Part shown: piece by piece, positions 34,401-42,248 of the stretch
Layout: the number at the start of each line of letters is the position of its first letter
How positions within the stretch are numbered: position 1 is the first letter of the stretch
NCBI GenBank assembly: GCA_965227745.1
Contig: OZ245769.1
Span: 1,364,001-1,428,000 of the forward strand
From: GAS368 sp965227745
GTDB lineage: Bacteria; Verrucomicrobiota; Verrucomicrobiia; Opitutales; Opitutaceae
Length of the DNA: 64,000 bases
Direction: 5' to 3'
Notes under the pieces: model-generated
Databases searched by the model: none
What the model was told of the DNA's origin: nothing
Seen by the model: only the letters and a program-made list of their open reading frames with translations
Program-made: the position numbers and the translations under genes

Positions 34401-34893
34401 CGATAGCTGGATCATGTCGCGCCTCATGCGCAAACCGTGGATGTGGTGGGCCCCGCGCTTCGGCGACGTGGAGGCCAACATGCAGTCCACCTTCCGCGGC
34501 CACCTCGTGGTGCTCGTCAACGAGTCCACCGCCTCCGACGGCGAGACGATGGCCAATGGCGTCCGCCACCTCGGCCTCGGCACGATCATCGGCACGCGCA
34601 CCTGGGGCGGCGGCATCTGGCTGCGCTCCGCCAACGTCCTCGTCGACAAAGGCATCATCAGCGCCGCCGAAAACGGCTCCTTCATCCCCGCCGAAGGCTG
34701 GGTGATCGAAGGCTCCGGCCTCACGCCCGACGTCATCGTCGACAACAACCCCGCCGCCACCTATCGCGGCGAGGACGCCCAACTTAACGCCGCCATCGCA
34801 AAGCTGAAGGAATTGCTGGCGAAGGACCCGCGGGCGATTCCTACGGCACCGGCGCACCCCGTGAGTCCGAATCGGTTTGGGCCAGGGAAGTAA
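31498..34893 (+). CDS. Tricorn-like S41 family protease
   Basis: A 1131-residue exported protein with a signal peptide (residues about 1-28, LLLLLVFTLGLVSAGRA). Residues about 30-560 contain WD40-like PD40 repeats (ISPDGKSVAFTA, WSPDGQWLAY, WSPDGKWLYFLS), followed by a Lys/Glu-rich, Ala/Pro-rich insert (about 561-610), a second propeller portion, a PDZ domain (about 850-930) and an S41 catalytic domain. Likely catalytic residues are S782/H785 (SALH) and S1013-D1014 (STASDGE), matching the tricorn pattern of a nucleophilic Ser followed by Asp. It probably degrades peptides in the periplasm, unlike cytoplasmic archaeal tricorn. Confidence 0.92.
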   Translation: MRTACFSRLAFVAPLLLLLVFTLGLVSAGRAQSAQGYYRFPALHDDTLVFTAEGDLWKVSVAGGVAQRLTTHPGLEQLAAISPDGKSVAFTAQYEGQAEVCVMPLAGGAPTRLTYEGEAGGALVRGWTADGRILYSTLYYATLPTRQLVAIDPKTKVRTFLPLAQADEGVYDDSGKTLFFTRLAPQSSHVKRYQGGTAQNLWRFAEGDKDATPLTADHKGTSRWPLWSQGRVYFASDRDGTMNVWSMKPDGTDLKQHTKHSDFGVKNPSLNRNRLVYQNGADLWLLDLASGRNAIIPISLASDFDQTREKWVAKPLEYITNAAISPTGDRLALTVRGHVFVAPAGSGRFIELTRQSGVRYRQASFFPDGKSLMLLSDESGEVEFWRAPANGVGPREQLTKDATVLRMSGLLSPDGTWLASAERDQELWLFNTTTSEKRKIAVAPKGDFDSPDLAWSPDGQWLAYCKAVDNDYSVIWLYSLASDKSTAVTSTRTDSRSPAWSPDGKWLYFLSARSLQSTVPAPWGLRQPEPFLDRTNKIYQLALAADTKRSPFQPDDELSTAKKDAAPAAEKKDEEKEKDKDKEKKADTPATTAEAPAKPAAKKTPATVVQLDGIMTRLWEVPVPANNYSNLDVNDKALFVLDRTRGAETGARLLAIEIKNKDVETVTVSDAMTSYQLSADGKKLLLRRTNDFHIIEAAAKAAGALDKAKVNLSALKFSFQPRESWRQMFTDAWRLHRDYFYDPGMHGVDWKANLAKHLPLVDRVNDRSELNDILTYMMSEISALHTALVPGDVRLAPEEEVAPPSSLGGRFVRDEAKGGWRLEHIYEGDPDYPDRLSPLSRPGLRIAVGDVLTAINGVPTLSAPDLGALLRNQAGRQVLLTFTPAAGGAAYDAIVNPINTADGAALRYTDWEQTRRHRVDEAGNNQIGYVHLRAMGTPDYAQWARDFYPIADRPALILDLRNNRGGNIDSWIMSRLMRKPWMWWAPRFGDVEANMQSTFRGHLVVLVNESTASDGETMANGVRHLGLGTIIGTRTWGGGIWLRSANVLVDKGIISAAENGSFIPAEGWVIEGSGLTPDVIVDNNPAATYRGEDAQLNAAIAKLKELLAKDPRAIPTAPAHPVSPNRFGPGK

Positions 34894-34913
34894 GCTCCGC
34901 CGAACCCTAAACA

Positions 34914-34951
34914 ACAAAGCCGCTACCCCTTGCGGGTCAGCGGCTTTTGTT
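34914..34951 (+). terminator. Intrinsic terminator of the tricorn-like gene
   Basis: The stem AAAGCCGCT (34916-34924) pairs with AGCGGCTTT (34939-34947), with an inner ACCC/GGGT pairing, and is followed by TTTTGTTT on the plus strand. It lies 20 bases past the stop codon. A-rich sequence on its other side may let it also end minus-strand transcripts carrying tRNA-Val. Confidence 0.85.
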
Positions 34952-34956
34952 TCAGA

Positions 34957-35033
34957 TGGTGGACCTTACTGGACTCGAACCAGTGACCTTTTCGATGTCA
35001 ACGAAACGCTCTAACCAACTGAGCTAAAGGTCC
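34957..35033 (-). tRNA. tRNA-Val (anticodon GAC)
   Basis: A complete cloverleaf on the minus strand. The acceptor stem GGACCTT pairs with AAGGTCC, the D arm is GCTC-AGTTGGTTA-GAGC, the anticodon stem TTTCG/CGAAA encloses the loop TTGACAT, giving anticodon GAC, and the T arm is ACTGG-TTCGAGT-CCAGT. The CCA end is encoded (34957-34959). It starts 38 bases after the ribF stop on the same strand, so it may be cut from the nusA-ribF transcript. Confidence 0.97.
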
Positions 35034-35075
35034 AAAAATCTGAGGTCGGCGAGTAACGCCAGCCGCGGGCCTCAG
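35034..35075 (-). terminator. Terminator-like hairpin between ribF and tRNA-Val
   Basis: On the minus strand CTGAGG (its pair CCTCAG at 35070-35075 and 35040-35045) closes a hairpin with an inner GGCG-TTACT-CGCC stem, followed by ATTTTT immediately before the tRNA 5' end. The stem overlaps the ribF stop codon. It could end the operon or mark a processing site. Confidence 0.4.
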
Positions 35076-36022
35076 TGCAAGGAAAAATCTGCAGCAACTT
35101 CACTACGATCTTTTTCGATCTGGGCACGCAGGGCGTCGATCCCGGCGAATTTCAGCTCGGGGCGGACGAAGCGGAGCCATTCCACGGTGATTTCGTCGCC
35201 TTCGCCGAAGGGGCTGGAGGGAGCCAAAAGGTGGGTTTCGAGACGGGGCTCGGTGGATTGCTCGACCGTCGGGCGCAGCCCGTAGTTGGCGACGCCGGGG
35301 ATGGGCGTCGTCGATTTCGGTCCCGAGACGCGGACGGCGTAGACGCCGAGCTTGGGGCGCAGGCCGGGCGACCACGGGAGATTGAGCGTGGGGAAGCCGA
35401 TCGTGCGGCCGAGGCGTTTGCCGGGCGTGACGACGCCGCGGGCGAAATAGGGATAGCCGAGCAGTTTGTTGGCCGCGACGATTTCACCCACTTCGAGCAG
35501 CGCGCGGATGCGCGTGCTGCTGATCGGCTCGCCGTCGAGGCTCACGCGGGGCGCGCTAAAGACGCTGAGGTTTTGCGCCTTGCCGCTGGCGACCATGAGG
35601 GAGACGTCGCCGCGCCGGCCTTTACCGAAACGGAAGTTTTCGCCGACATAGACGGAGGTCAGCGCGGGCAGCCGCTGTTTGAGCCACGCGAGAAAATCCT
35701 CGGCCGCCACGCCGGCCAGCTCGGGCGTAAAGGCCTGCGTGATGACGGTGTCAACGCCGAGCGTGAGGAGCACGCTGATCTTGGTCGCGGCATCTTGGAT
35801 GAGGCACGTGGGATTTTCCGGGCGGAAGAGCGCGCTCGGGTGCGGCCAAAAGGTCAGCACGCCGGCGAGGCCGCCGCTGCAGCGCGCGGAGGACACGGCG
35901 GCATCGATCACGGCGCGGTGGCCGAGATGGACGCCATCGAACATGCCGATGGCCAAATGCAGCGGTCGAGCGGGGAGCGCCGCTGCGGCCTCAAGACTCG
36001 AAAACTCTGCCGGCACGTTCAC
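35072..36022 (-). CDS. ribF: Bifunctional riboflavin kinase / FAD synthetase
   Basis: A 316-residue enzyme making FMN and then FAD. The N-terminal adenylyltransferase domain has IGMFDGVHLGH, SVYVGENFRFGKGRRG and ISSTRIRALLEVG; the C-terminal riboflavin kinase domain has GRTIGFPTLNLPWSP and YGLRPTVEQSTEPRLETHLL. The order and length match bacterial RibF. Its start overlaps the truB stop by four bases, placing it last in the nusA-infB-rbfA-nrnA-truB-ribF operon. No FMN riboswitch is expected or seen at this internal position. Confidence 0.97.
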   Translation of the reverse strand: MNVPAEFSSLEAAAALPARPLHLAIGMFDGVHLGHRAVIDAAVSSARCSGGLAGVLTFWPHPSALFRPENPTCLIQDAATKISVLLTLGVDTVITQAFTPELAGVAAEDFLAWLKQRLPALTSVYVGENFRFGKGRRGDVSLMVASGKAQNLSVFSAPRVSLDGEPISSTRIRALLEVGEIVAANKLLGYPYFARGVVTPGKRLGRTIGFPTLNLPWSPGLRPKLGVYAVRVSGPKSTTPIPGVANYGLRPTVEQSTEPRLETHLLAPSSPFGEGDEITVEWLRFVRPELKFAGIDALRAQIEKDRSEVAADFSLH

Positions 36023-36747
36023 CGCACGAAGCTGGGCACGGCCTCACGGGCCGGGATGAGGCGCTGCTCGATCTCCGGGAGCGGCAGGGCCATGATCTGG
36101 TCGAGCGTGAGGGCCTGCGTGATATTAAACTTATCCGTGGCGGTGCGGCGGAGCGCGGTGAGATGACCGCCGCAGCCGAGCTTGGCGCCGAGGTCGTGCG
36201 CGAGGGTGCGGACGTAGGTGCCCTTGGTGCAGGTGAGGCGGAAATCGATGTGCGGACTCGCGAAGCGGGTGACATCCCAGCTCATGACGCGGATGAAACG
36301 CGGCTCGCGCTCCACTTCCTCGCCCTTGCGCGCGGCTTTGTAGAGGGGCTGGCCGTCGATCTTGATCGCGGAGTACATCGGCGGCGTCTGGTACTGGTCG
36401 CCGAGGAAGGTCTTGATCGTCGCGAGCACATCGGCCTCGGTGAGCGGCGGCACCGGGCGCGTCTCCATCACCTCGCCATCGGCGTCCTGGGTGTCGGTCA
36501 CTTTGCCGAGTTCGATGGTGCCCTCGTACTCCTTGTCGAGGCTGATGAGGTACTGCGAGACCTTCGTGGCCTTGCCCACGAGGATCACGAGGAGACCCGT
36601 GGCCATGGGATCAAGCGTGCCGGCATGGCCGATGCGCTTCATCTTGAGTTTACCGCGCAAGCGGGCGACGACGTCGTGCGAGGTGTGGTCGCGCGGCTTA
36701 TCCACGAGGAGGATGCCCTCCATTTCCTTGGGCGGCTGAAACAACAT
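36019..36747 (-). CDS. truB: tRNA pseudouridine(55) synthase
   Basis: A 242-residue enzyme that isomerises uridine 55 in the T loop of tRNAs. The N-terminal GILLVDKPRDHTSHDVV and the catalytic HAGTLDPMATG (Asp46) are clear, and KGTYVRTLAHDLG supplies the second conserved block. There is no PUA domain; the length fits the shorter bacterial form. The gene overlaps ribF by four bases and follows the DHH phosphoesterase gene by three. Confidence 0.97.
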   Translation of the reverse strand: MLFQPPKEMEGILLVDKPRDHTSHDVVARLRGKLKMKRIGHAGTLDPMATGLLVILVGKATKVSQYLISLDKEYEGTIELGKVTDTQDADGEVMETRPVPPLTEADVLATIKTFLGDQYQTPPMYSAIKIDGQPLYKAARKGEEVEREPRFIRVMSWDVTRFASPHIDFRLTCTKGTYVRTLAHDLGAKLGCGGHLTALRRTATDKFNITQALTLDQIMALPLPEIEQRLIPAREAVPSFVR

Positions 36748-36750
36748 GAC

Positions 36751-37764
36751 TTAAGATTTTCTCTGCGCCTCGACCGCGACGATGCGCGCGGTGAGCTCGG
36801 CAACGAGGCGGTCGTAAAAGCCGGCGGCGCCCGATTTCAAATTGAGACCCGCCGCGCAGGCATGGCCGCCGCCGTTAAACTGGGCCGCCACGAGATCGAC
36901 GCGATAGGCCGGCTCCTTGGCGCGGAGGCTGGCCTTGACCGAGCCGTCGGCCTTTTCCTCGATGAGCGCGCCGATATCGACGCCATCGATGCTGCGCGCG
37001 TAATCGACTAGGCCCTCCGTGTCCTCGACCGAGGTGCCCGTCTGCTCAAAAATCCCCGGCGAGAGCTTGCCGATGCATACCCGCCCGCCGCACTCGAGGC
37101 GCAGGGATGCGAGGAACTGCTGCAACAACTGCATCTTGCCCACGGTCTCGCGCTCGTAGAGTTGATAACCGGCCTCGGTGGGCTCGGCACCCCGCGCCAC
37201 GAGTTCGCCCGCGAGCACGAAGCAGCGGCGCGACGTGGAATTAAAGCGGAACTGGCCCGTGTCGGTCAGGATGCCGGTGTAGAGCGCCTGCGCGCTTTGG
37301 GCATCGACCGGCAGATCATTGTCGAAGAATACGCCGGCGAGAATCTCGCACGTCGCCGCGGAATTGCTATCCACCAAATTGGCGACCGCGTAGCCGATGT
37401 TCGAAAGATGGTGGTCGATCACGGCCACGGGTTTGGCGTAACGCGCCTTGAGCCGCTCCCCGGCCCGCGCGTGATCGGCGCAATCGACGAAGATCGCGGA
37501 CCGTTCCTCGGGGAAATTCATCACGTCGTCGGTCCGAAAGAATTTCATCCCCTTCACGAGGAAGAGCAGACGGCGCGGAATGGGGTCGGGATTGACGCAG
37601 ATGACATCGAAACCCTTGGCCGTCATCATGCGCGCGAGCGCCACCTGCGAGCCGATGCAATCGCCATCCGGACGGGCATGGCTGATGATCACGATCTTCT
37701 GTCCCGCCAGCGACGTCAGCAGGCGGGCGAAGTCCTCTGAGAGCTTGGGATAAAATTTCTCCAC
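36751..37764 (-). CDS. nrnA: DHH family phosphoesterase, NrnA-like
   Basis: A 337-residue protein with an N-terminal DHH domain (ISHARPDGDCIGSQVAL, FVDCADHARAGERL, VIDHHLSNIGYA) and a C-terminal DHHA1 domain (FNGGGHACAAGLNL). This is the layout of NrnA, a bifunctional oligoribonuclease and 3'-phosphoadenosine-5'-phosphate phosphatase needing manganese. It commonly sits between rbfA and truB, as it does here, three bases after rbfA and three before truB. The activity is assigned from family and context. Confidence 0.93.
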   Translation of the reverse strand: MEKFYPKLSEDFARLLTSLAGQKIVIISHARPDGDCIGSQVALARMMTAKGFDVICVNPDPIPRRLLFLVKGMKFFRTDDVMNFPEERSAIFVDCADHARAGERLKARYAKPVAVIDHHLSNIGYAVANLVDSNSAATCEILAGVFFDNDLPVDAQSAQALYTGILTDTGQFRFNSTSRRCFVLAGELVARGAEPTEAGYQLYERETVGKMQLLQQFLASLRLECGGRVCIGKLSPGIFEQTGTSVEDTEGLVDYARSIDGVDIGALIEEKADGSVKASLRAKEPAYRVDLVAAQFNGGGHACAAGLNLKSGAAGFYDRLVAELTARIVAVEAQRKS

Positions 37765-37767
37765 GGC

Positions 37768-38169
37768 TCAGGATTTCTTGTCCGACTCAGGCTGCGACGA
37801 TTCGGTCGGCGCGGGCGTCGGCGCATCGGGAGTAAGCGGTCCGAGTTCATCGAGCACCTTGGTCAGGCGCTCCACACGACCGACAGAAGGATCGAGCGCG
37901 TAGACAAATTTCGGCAAAAACTTCAGCACGATGCGACGGCCGAGTTCCTGGCGGATTTCGACGGCCTTGGTGCGGAGCCAGCGGAGTTTTTGCTCGGCCA
38001 CCTCCTCATTGCCGACCACGGAGATCAGGACCTTGGCGTCGTGCAGATCAGGCGAGACGCGCACATCCGTGATCGTGATCGCCACGGCCTCGCTCTGGAA
38101 ATTCCGGTGCAGGATGTCGCTGAGCTCGCGTTGCACGAGCTCGTTGACGCGGATGGTGCGGTTGCTCAT
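37768..38169 (-). CDS. rbfA: 30S ribosome-binding factor A
   Basis: A 133-residue protein needed for maturation of the 16S rRNA 5' end in the 30S subunit. Landmarks are RVNELVQRELSDILHR, ITITDVRVSPDLHDAKVLISV and LGRRIVLKFLPKFVYALDPSV. The C-terminal tail (about 20 residues, TPDAPTPAPTESSQPESDKKS) is Pro/Ser-rich and longer than in E. coli. It lies between infB and nrnA; an inverted repeat occupies the 84-base infB-rbfA gap. Confidence 0.95.
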   Translation of the reverse strand: MSNRTIRVNELVQRELSDILHRNFQSEAVAITITDVRVSPDLHDAKVLISVVGNEEVAEQKLRWLRTKAVEIRQELGRRIVLKFLPKFVYALDPSVGRVERLTKVLDELGPLTPDAPTPAPTESSQPESDKKS

Positions 38170-38190
38170 CGGATTTTCGTTTTCGTTTCG

Positions 38191-38234
38191 CGATTTTCGA
38201 TTTCCGGCAGACTAAGTCAGCAAATCGAAAATCG
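38191..38234. repeat. Inverted repeat inside the nusA operon, between infB and rbfA
   Basis: CGATTTTCGATTT at 38191-38203 is the exact reverse complement of AAATCGAAAATCG at 38222-38234, an 18-base loop apart. Imperfect continuation of both arms extends the palindrome. It lies between the infB stop and the rbfA start, where it would form a hairpin in the operon mRNA. Confidence 0.8.
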
Positions 38235-38253
38235 GAAATCGAAAGGGCGAAAA

Positions 38254-40851
38254 TCAGAGGGAGGCCCTGACCTTCTGGACTTCGTAGCACTCGATGACAT
38301 CGCCAGCCTGATAGCCGTTGAAATCGTCGAGCTTGATACCGCACTCGAGGCCGGCGCGCACCTCGTTGGCATCGTCCTTGAAACGCTTGAGCGTGCTAAC
38401 CTTGCCCTCGTGGATGATCTCGCGGCCACGGCGCAGGCGCGCGGCGGCATTGCGGACGATCTTGCCCTCGGTGACGAGACAGCCGGCGACGAAGCCCTTG
38501 GCGAGCGGGAAGACCTGACGGACTTCCACGGCGCCGGTCTTGATTTCCTTGATATCGGGATCGAGGAGATCGGCCATCATCTCGCGGACCTTGTCGCCCA
38601 TTTCGTAGATGATCTCGTAAGTCTCGACGCGCACGCCGTGGTGCTTCGCGAGCGGGGTGACGCCGTTTTCCAGCTTGGTGTGGAAACCGATGATCACCGA
38701 GCCGGCGGCGCCGGCCATGAGCACATCGTTCTTGGTCACGAGGCCGACATCGATGGAGACGATATCGAGCGAGACCTTGGTGCTCTTGATGCTCTCGAGC
38801 ACCACGCGCACGGCCTCGGCGGAGCCGAAGACATCGGTCTTGACGATGAGCTTGAGCACCTTGGCCTGCGTGGCCGCGATGTTCTTGAAGAGATCCTCGA
38901 CGGAGAGTTGCTTCGGGGCGGCGTCGGCTTTGACGACGTCGTGCTTGAGGCGGAATTCCTCCGCTTCGGCGATCTTCTCGGCCTCGCGGACATTCTTGAC
39001 GACCTTGAACGTCGCGCCGCTGTCGGGCGTGCCATTCCAACCAATGACGCGCACGGGCGTGCCCGGAGGGGCCTCTTTAACATTGGCACCCTTGTCGTCG
39101 AACATCGCGCGGACACGCGCATAGTGCTGACCGCACACGATGGCATCGCCGACGCGGAGCGTACCGCGCTGCACGATGACGGTGGCGAGAGGACCGCGAC
39201 CAAAATCGATCTCGGACTCGACGATCAAGCCGCTGGCCTCCGCCTTCGGGTTGGCCTTCAGCTCGAGGACGTCGGCCTGGAGCAAAATCATCTCGATCAA
39301 ATCGGTGATGCCCGTGCCCTTGATCGCGGAAACCGGCACCGTGACCGTCTCCCCACCCCAGTCTTCCGGGGCGATATTGCGCTGCTGCATCTGCGCCTTG
39401 ACCTGGTCGATATTGGCGCCCTTGACGTCGATCTTGTTGATCGCGACGAGGAGCGTGACCTTGGCATTCTGGGCGTGCTTCAGCGCCTCGTCCGTCTGCG
39501 GCATGAAGCCGTCATCGGCGGCGACGACTAGTACTGCGATGTCGGTGACGTTCGCGCCGCGGGCGCGCATCTTGGAAAACGCGGCGTGACCGGGCGTGTC
39601 GAGGAAGGTGATCTTGCGGCCGTTGTGCTCGATCTGGTACGCGCCGATGTGCTGCGTGATGCCGCCGGCTTCGCCGCTGGCGACGTCGGCCTTGCGGATG
39701 GCGTCGAGCAGGGAGGTCTTACCATGGTCGACGTGACCAAGGATACAGACGACGGGAGGACGCGGCTCGAGGAATTTGGACTCATCGACCTCGGGCTTCT
39801 TCTCCTTGACCTTGTCCTTGGCTGCCTGCTGCTGGGCCGCGTCGCCGCGATGCTTGATCTCAAGCATGAACCCATACTTCTCGGCGACCTTCTGCGCGAT
39901 GGCCTCATCGATCGTCGAATTCATCGCGGCGAAGCCCACGAGCTGGTTAAGCTCGGAGATGAGCTTGAACGGCTTCAAGCCCAGCGCCACGGCGAAGTCG
40001 CGCACGATGACCGGCGGCTTCAAATGGAGGATCTTCACATCGCCCTGCATCGTGATGACCGGGGCGGCAGGCGGAGCGGGCGGGACCAACGCGGCCGGCG
40101 AGGAACCGGGCAACGGCGGCGGCTTGGGCGCCATAACCGGAGCGGGAGCGGACACGCGCGGCGGCATCGGCGGCAGCGCGACGGGAGCCTTGGCCATCGG
40201 AGCCGGCACGGGGGCCGGGGCCGATACCGGCGCGGGGCGCACCGGAGGCACGATCGGCGCGGGCGAAGAGACAGGTGCAACCGGACGGGAAACCGGCGCC
40301 GGCATCGGCGCGGGAGCCGAAATCGGACGCGGCGCGATAGGCGGCGGCGTCATCGGCGACTTCACCGGAGGCGGTGTGGAAACCGGGCGCGGCGGAAGGG
40401 GTGCGGGAGCGGAGACCGGACGCGGAGCGGACACCACCGGTGGAGCGGACACAGGTGCCGGTGCCGCCGGAGCCGGCGTGGGAGCGGAAACGGGTTTCTG
40501 CGCGGCAGCTCGCGCCGCCGCCGCCGCGGCTTCGCGCTCGACGCGCTCGCGGTCGATATCGGTCTTCGTCTTGACGAAGGCGCCCACGGGCATGGAAACC
40601 TTGGGCGGCGCATTCGTCACCTCAGGGGCGGCCGGGGCGGCAGGAGCAGCGGGGGCCGGCGCAGCGGGGGCCGCGGCCTTGGCGATGCGATCCGCGAATT
40701 CCTTCTCGATCTCCTCGGTGTAGATCTTGCCGAGCGTGCTCGAAACCGACTTGGTGTCCTCCGCCACCCATTTACGCGCCTTCAGCAGGGCAAGGAGTTC
40801 CTTGCCGTCCATATTGATGCGTTTGGCGAGTTCGTGGATGCGGATGCTCAT
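38254..40851 (-). CDS. infB: Translation initiation factor IF-2
   Basis: An 865-residue GTPase that delivers initiator tRNA to the 30S subunit. The N-terminal IF2 domain (IRIHELAKRINMDGKELLALL) is followed by a long Ala/Pro-rich low-complexity linker (about residues 60-270), and the G domain begins near residue 370 with GHVDHGKTSLLDAI, then DTPGHAAFSKMRARG and NKID. The C-terminal IF2 domains follow with GSAEAVRVVLESIKS and the ending FNGYQAGDVIECYEV. The linker gives rise to long antisense frames that are not genes. It follows nusA by 39 bases. Confidence 0.98.
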   Translation of the reverse strand: MSIRIHELAKRINMDGKELLALLKARKWVAEDTKSVSSTLGKIYTEEIEKEFADRIAKAAAPAAPAPAAPAAPAAPEVTNAPPKVSMPVGAFVKTKTDIDRERVEREAAAAAARAAAQKPVSAPTPAPAAPAPVSAPPVVSAPRPVSAPAPLPPRPVSTPPPVKSPMTPPPIAPRPISAPAPMPAPVSRPVAPVSSPAPIVPPVRPAPVSAPAPVPAPMAKAPVALPPMPPRVSAPAPVMAPKPPPLPGSSPAALVPPAPPAAPVITMQGDVKILHLKPPVIVRDFAVALGLKPFKLISELNQLVGFAAMNSTIDEAIAQKVAEKYGFMLEIKHRGDAAQQQAAKDKVKEKKPEVDESKFLEPRPPVVCILGHVDHGKTSLLDAIRKADVASGEAGGITQHIGAYQIEHNGRKITFLDTPGHAAFSKMRARGANVTDIAVLVVAADDGFMPQTDEALKHAQNAKVTLLVAINKIDVKGANIDQVKAQMQQRNIAPEDWGGETVTVPVSAIKGTGITDLIEMILLQADVLELKANPKAEASGLIVESEIDFGRGPLATVIVQRGTLRVGDAIVCGQHYARVRAMFDDKGANVKEAPPGTPVRVIGWNGTPDSGATFKVVKNVREAEKIAEAEEFRLKHDVVKADAAPKQLSVEDLFKNIAATQAKVLKLIVKTDVFGSAEAVRVVLESIKSTKVSLDIVSIDVGLVTKNDVLMAGAAGSVIIGFHTKLENGVTPLAKHHGVRVETYEIIYEMGDKVREMMADLLDPDIKEIKTGAVEVRQVFPLAKGFVAGCLVTEGKIVRNAAARLRRGREIIHEGKVSTLKRFKDDANEVRAGLECGIKLDDFNGYQAGDVIECYEVQKVRASL

Positions 40852-40890
40852 TCGGGATCAGTCAGTAATGTAAAGTGTGGTAAACGTAAC

Positions 40891-42120
40891 TCAGGCTTTC
40901 GAGGAAACACGGCCGATAATATCCGCCGCTTCTTCCGCCGTAAAGCCCGCGCCTTCGAGGTCGCCGGCTTCGACGCCCTCGAAAAGCTCCAAGGAGACGA
41001 AGCCTGCCTTGACGAGGCGAAGCGCGATGGCTTCGCCGATGCCGAGTGCGCCGACGAGCTTGCGCTTCGCGTCGCCCTCAGGGTCCGCACCGACGGCGCG
41101 GAATTCCTCAATGTCAAGCCGCCAGCCGATAAGGCGCGAGGTGAGGCGCGCATTCTGGCCCTTGCGGCCAATGGCCACCGCGAGGTCATCGGTCGCGACC
41201 TTGAGGAGGATGCGGTGGCTCTTCTCGTCGAGCACGATCTCGCGCGGGACCGCCGGCTTGAGCGCCTCGATGATCATCTCGCGAGGATCGGCGTAGTACT
41301 TGATGATATCGATCTTCTCGCCGCCGAGCTCACGCACGATGGTCTTCACGCGCGCACCACGGGCACCGACGCACGCGCCGACCGGGTCGACCTTTGGGTC
41401 GCTGCTGGTGACTGCGATCTTGGTGCGGTAACCGGGCTCGCGGGCAAAGGCCTCGATCTTGACGGTGCCATCGGCAACCTCCGTGACTTCGAGTTCGAAG
41501 AGACGGCGGACAAACTTGGGGCTGGCGCGGCTCAGGATGATCTCAGGGCCGCGGGGCGTGCTCTGGATTTCCATCAGCAAGCAGCGGATGCGTTCGCCCG
41601 GCTGGTATTCCTCACCGGGGACCTGCTCTTTGCCGGGCATGACGGCTTCGGCTTTACCGAGATCGACGAACAGGTCGTTTCGCTCGCGACGGCGGACGGT
41701 GCCGGTCACGATATTGTTCACCTGATCCTTGAAGTCGTCGTAGATGCGATCCTTCTCAAATTGGCGCAGGCGCTGCATGACCGCCTGACGCGCCGTCTGC
41801 GCGGCAATGCGACCGAGCGTCGAGGGGTCGATCTCGCGCTCCAGCATCTCGCCGATCACGGCACCCGGCTTAACCGCTTGAGCCTTCTCCACATGAATCT
41901 CCGTCTTCGGATTGCTCACCGAATCAACGACCTTCATCACGGCCCACGCGTGGAGCTGGCCATTCTTGGGATTGATGTCGATCTTGAGCTCCTGGCCAGA
42001 ATTGACGCCCTTTTGGGCGGCAGTTTTCAAGGCATTCGCGATCGTGGCGATCATATCGCCACGCGGAATGCCTTTTTCCTTCTCCATATATTCCAGGACG
42101 GAAAGAATTTCGCTGCTCAT
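40891..42120 (-). CDS. nusA: Transcription termination/antitermination factor NusA
   Basis: A 409-residue NusA: N-terminal domain (EILSVLEYMEKEKGIPRGDM), S1 domain (IVTGTVRRRERNDLFVDLGKAEAVMP), KH domains (GACVGARGARVKTIVRELGGEKIDII and the second GRKGQNARL), and a short C-terminal helix-hairpin segment (LGIGEAIALRLVKAGFVSLE). It binds RNA polymerase and governs pausing and termination. It is the first gene of the operon; rimP, which often precedes nusA, is absent, and a DUF2851 gene lies upstream beyond a terminator. Confidence 0.97.
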   Translation of the reverse strand: MSSEILSVLEYMEKEKGIPRGDMIATIANALKTAAQKGVNSGQELKIDINPKNGQLHAWAVMKVVDSVSNPKTEIHVEKAQAVKPGAVIGEMLEREIDPSTLGRIAAQTARQAVMQRLRQFEKDRIYDDFKDQVNNIVTGTVRRRERNDLFVDLGKAEAVMPGKEQVPGEEYQPGERIRCLLMEIQSTPRGPEIILSRASPKFVRRLFELEVTEVADGTVKIEAFAREPGYRTKIAVTSSDPKVDPVGACVGARGARVKTIVRELGGEKIDIIKYYADPREMIIEALKPAVPREIVLDEKSHRILLKVATDDLAVAIGRKGQNARLTSRLIGWRLDIEEFRAVGADPEGDAKRKLVGALGIGEAIALRLVKAGFVSLELFEGVEAGDLEGAGFTAEEAADIIGRVSSKA

Positions 42121-42139
42121 AAGGGTTGGATTTGTGGAA

Positions 42140-42171
42140 AAAAAAGGCGGGCCGAACGGCCCACCTTTTTT
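42140..42171 (-). terminator. Terminator between DUF2851 gene and nusA
   Basis: AAAAAGGCGGGCC (from 42140) pairs with GGCCCACCTTTTT with one mismatch around the loop GAAC, and U-rich runs flank it on both strands. It lies 80 bases past the DUF2851 stop and 20 bases before the nusA start, so it insulates the nusA operon from the upstream gene. Confidence 0.8.
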
Positions 42172-42248
42172 GAAAGTGGTTGTTAAAGAGACCTGTAACT
42201 TATCGCGTGGGGCGAATCATTGTCAAGTCTGCCGCCCTCCGAGCGGAA

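Noticed and set aside
39586..42186. Long plus-strand open frame antisense to infB and nusA
   Set aside because: It is rich in Arg/Gly/His from the reverse of the Ala/Pro linker and has no domain; infB and nusA are certain.
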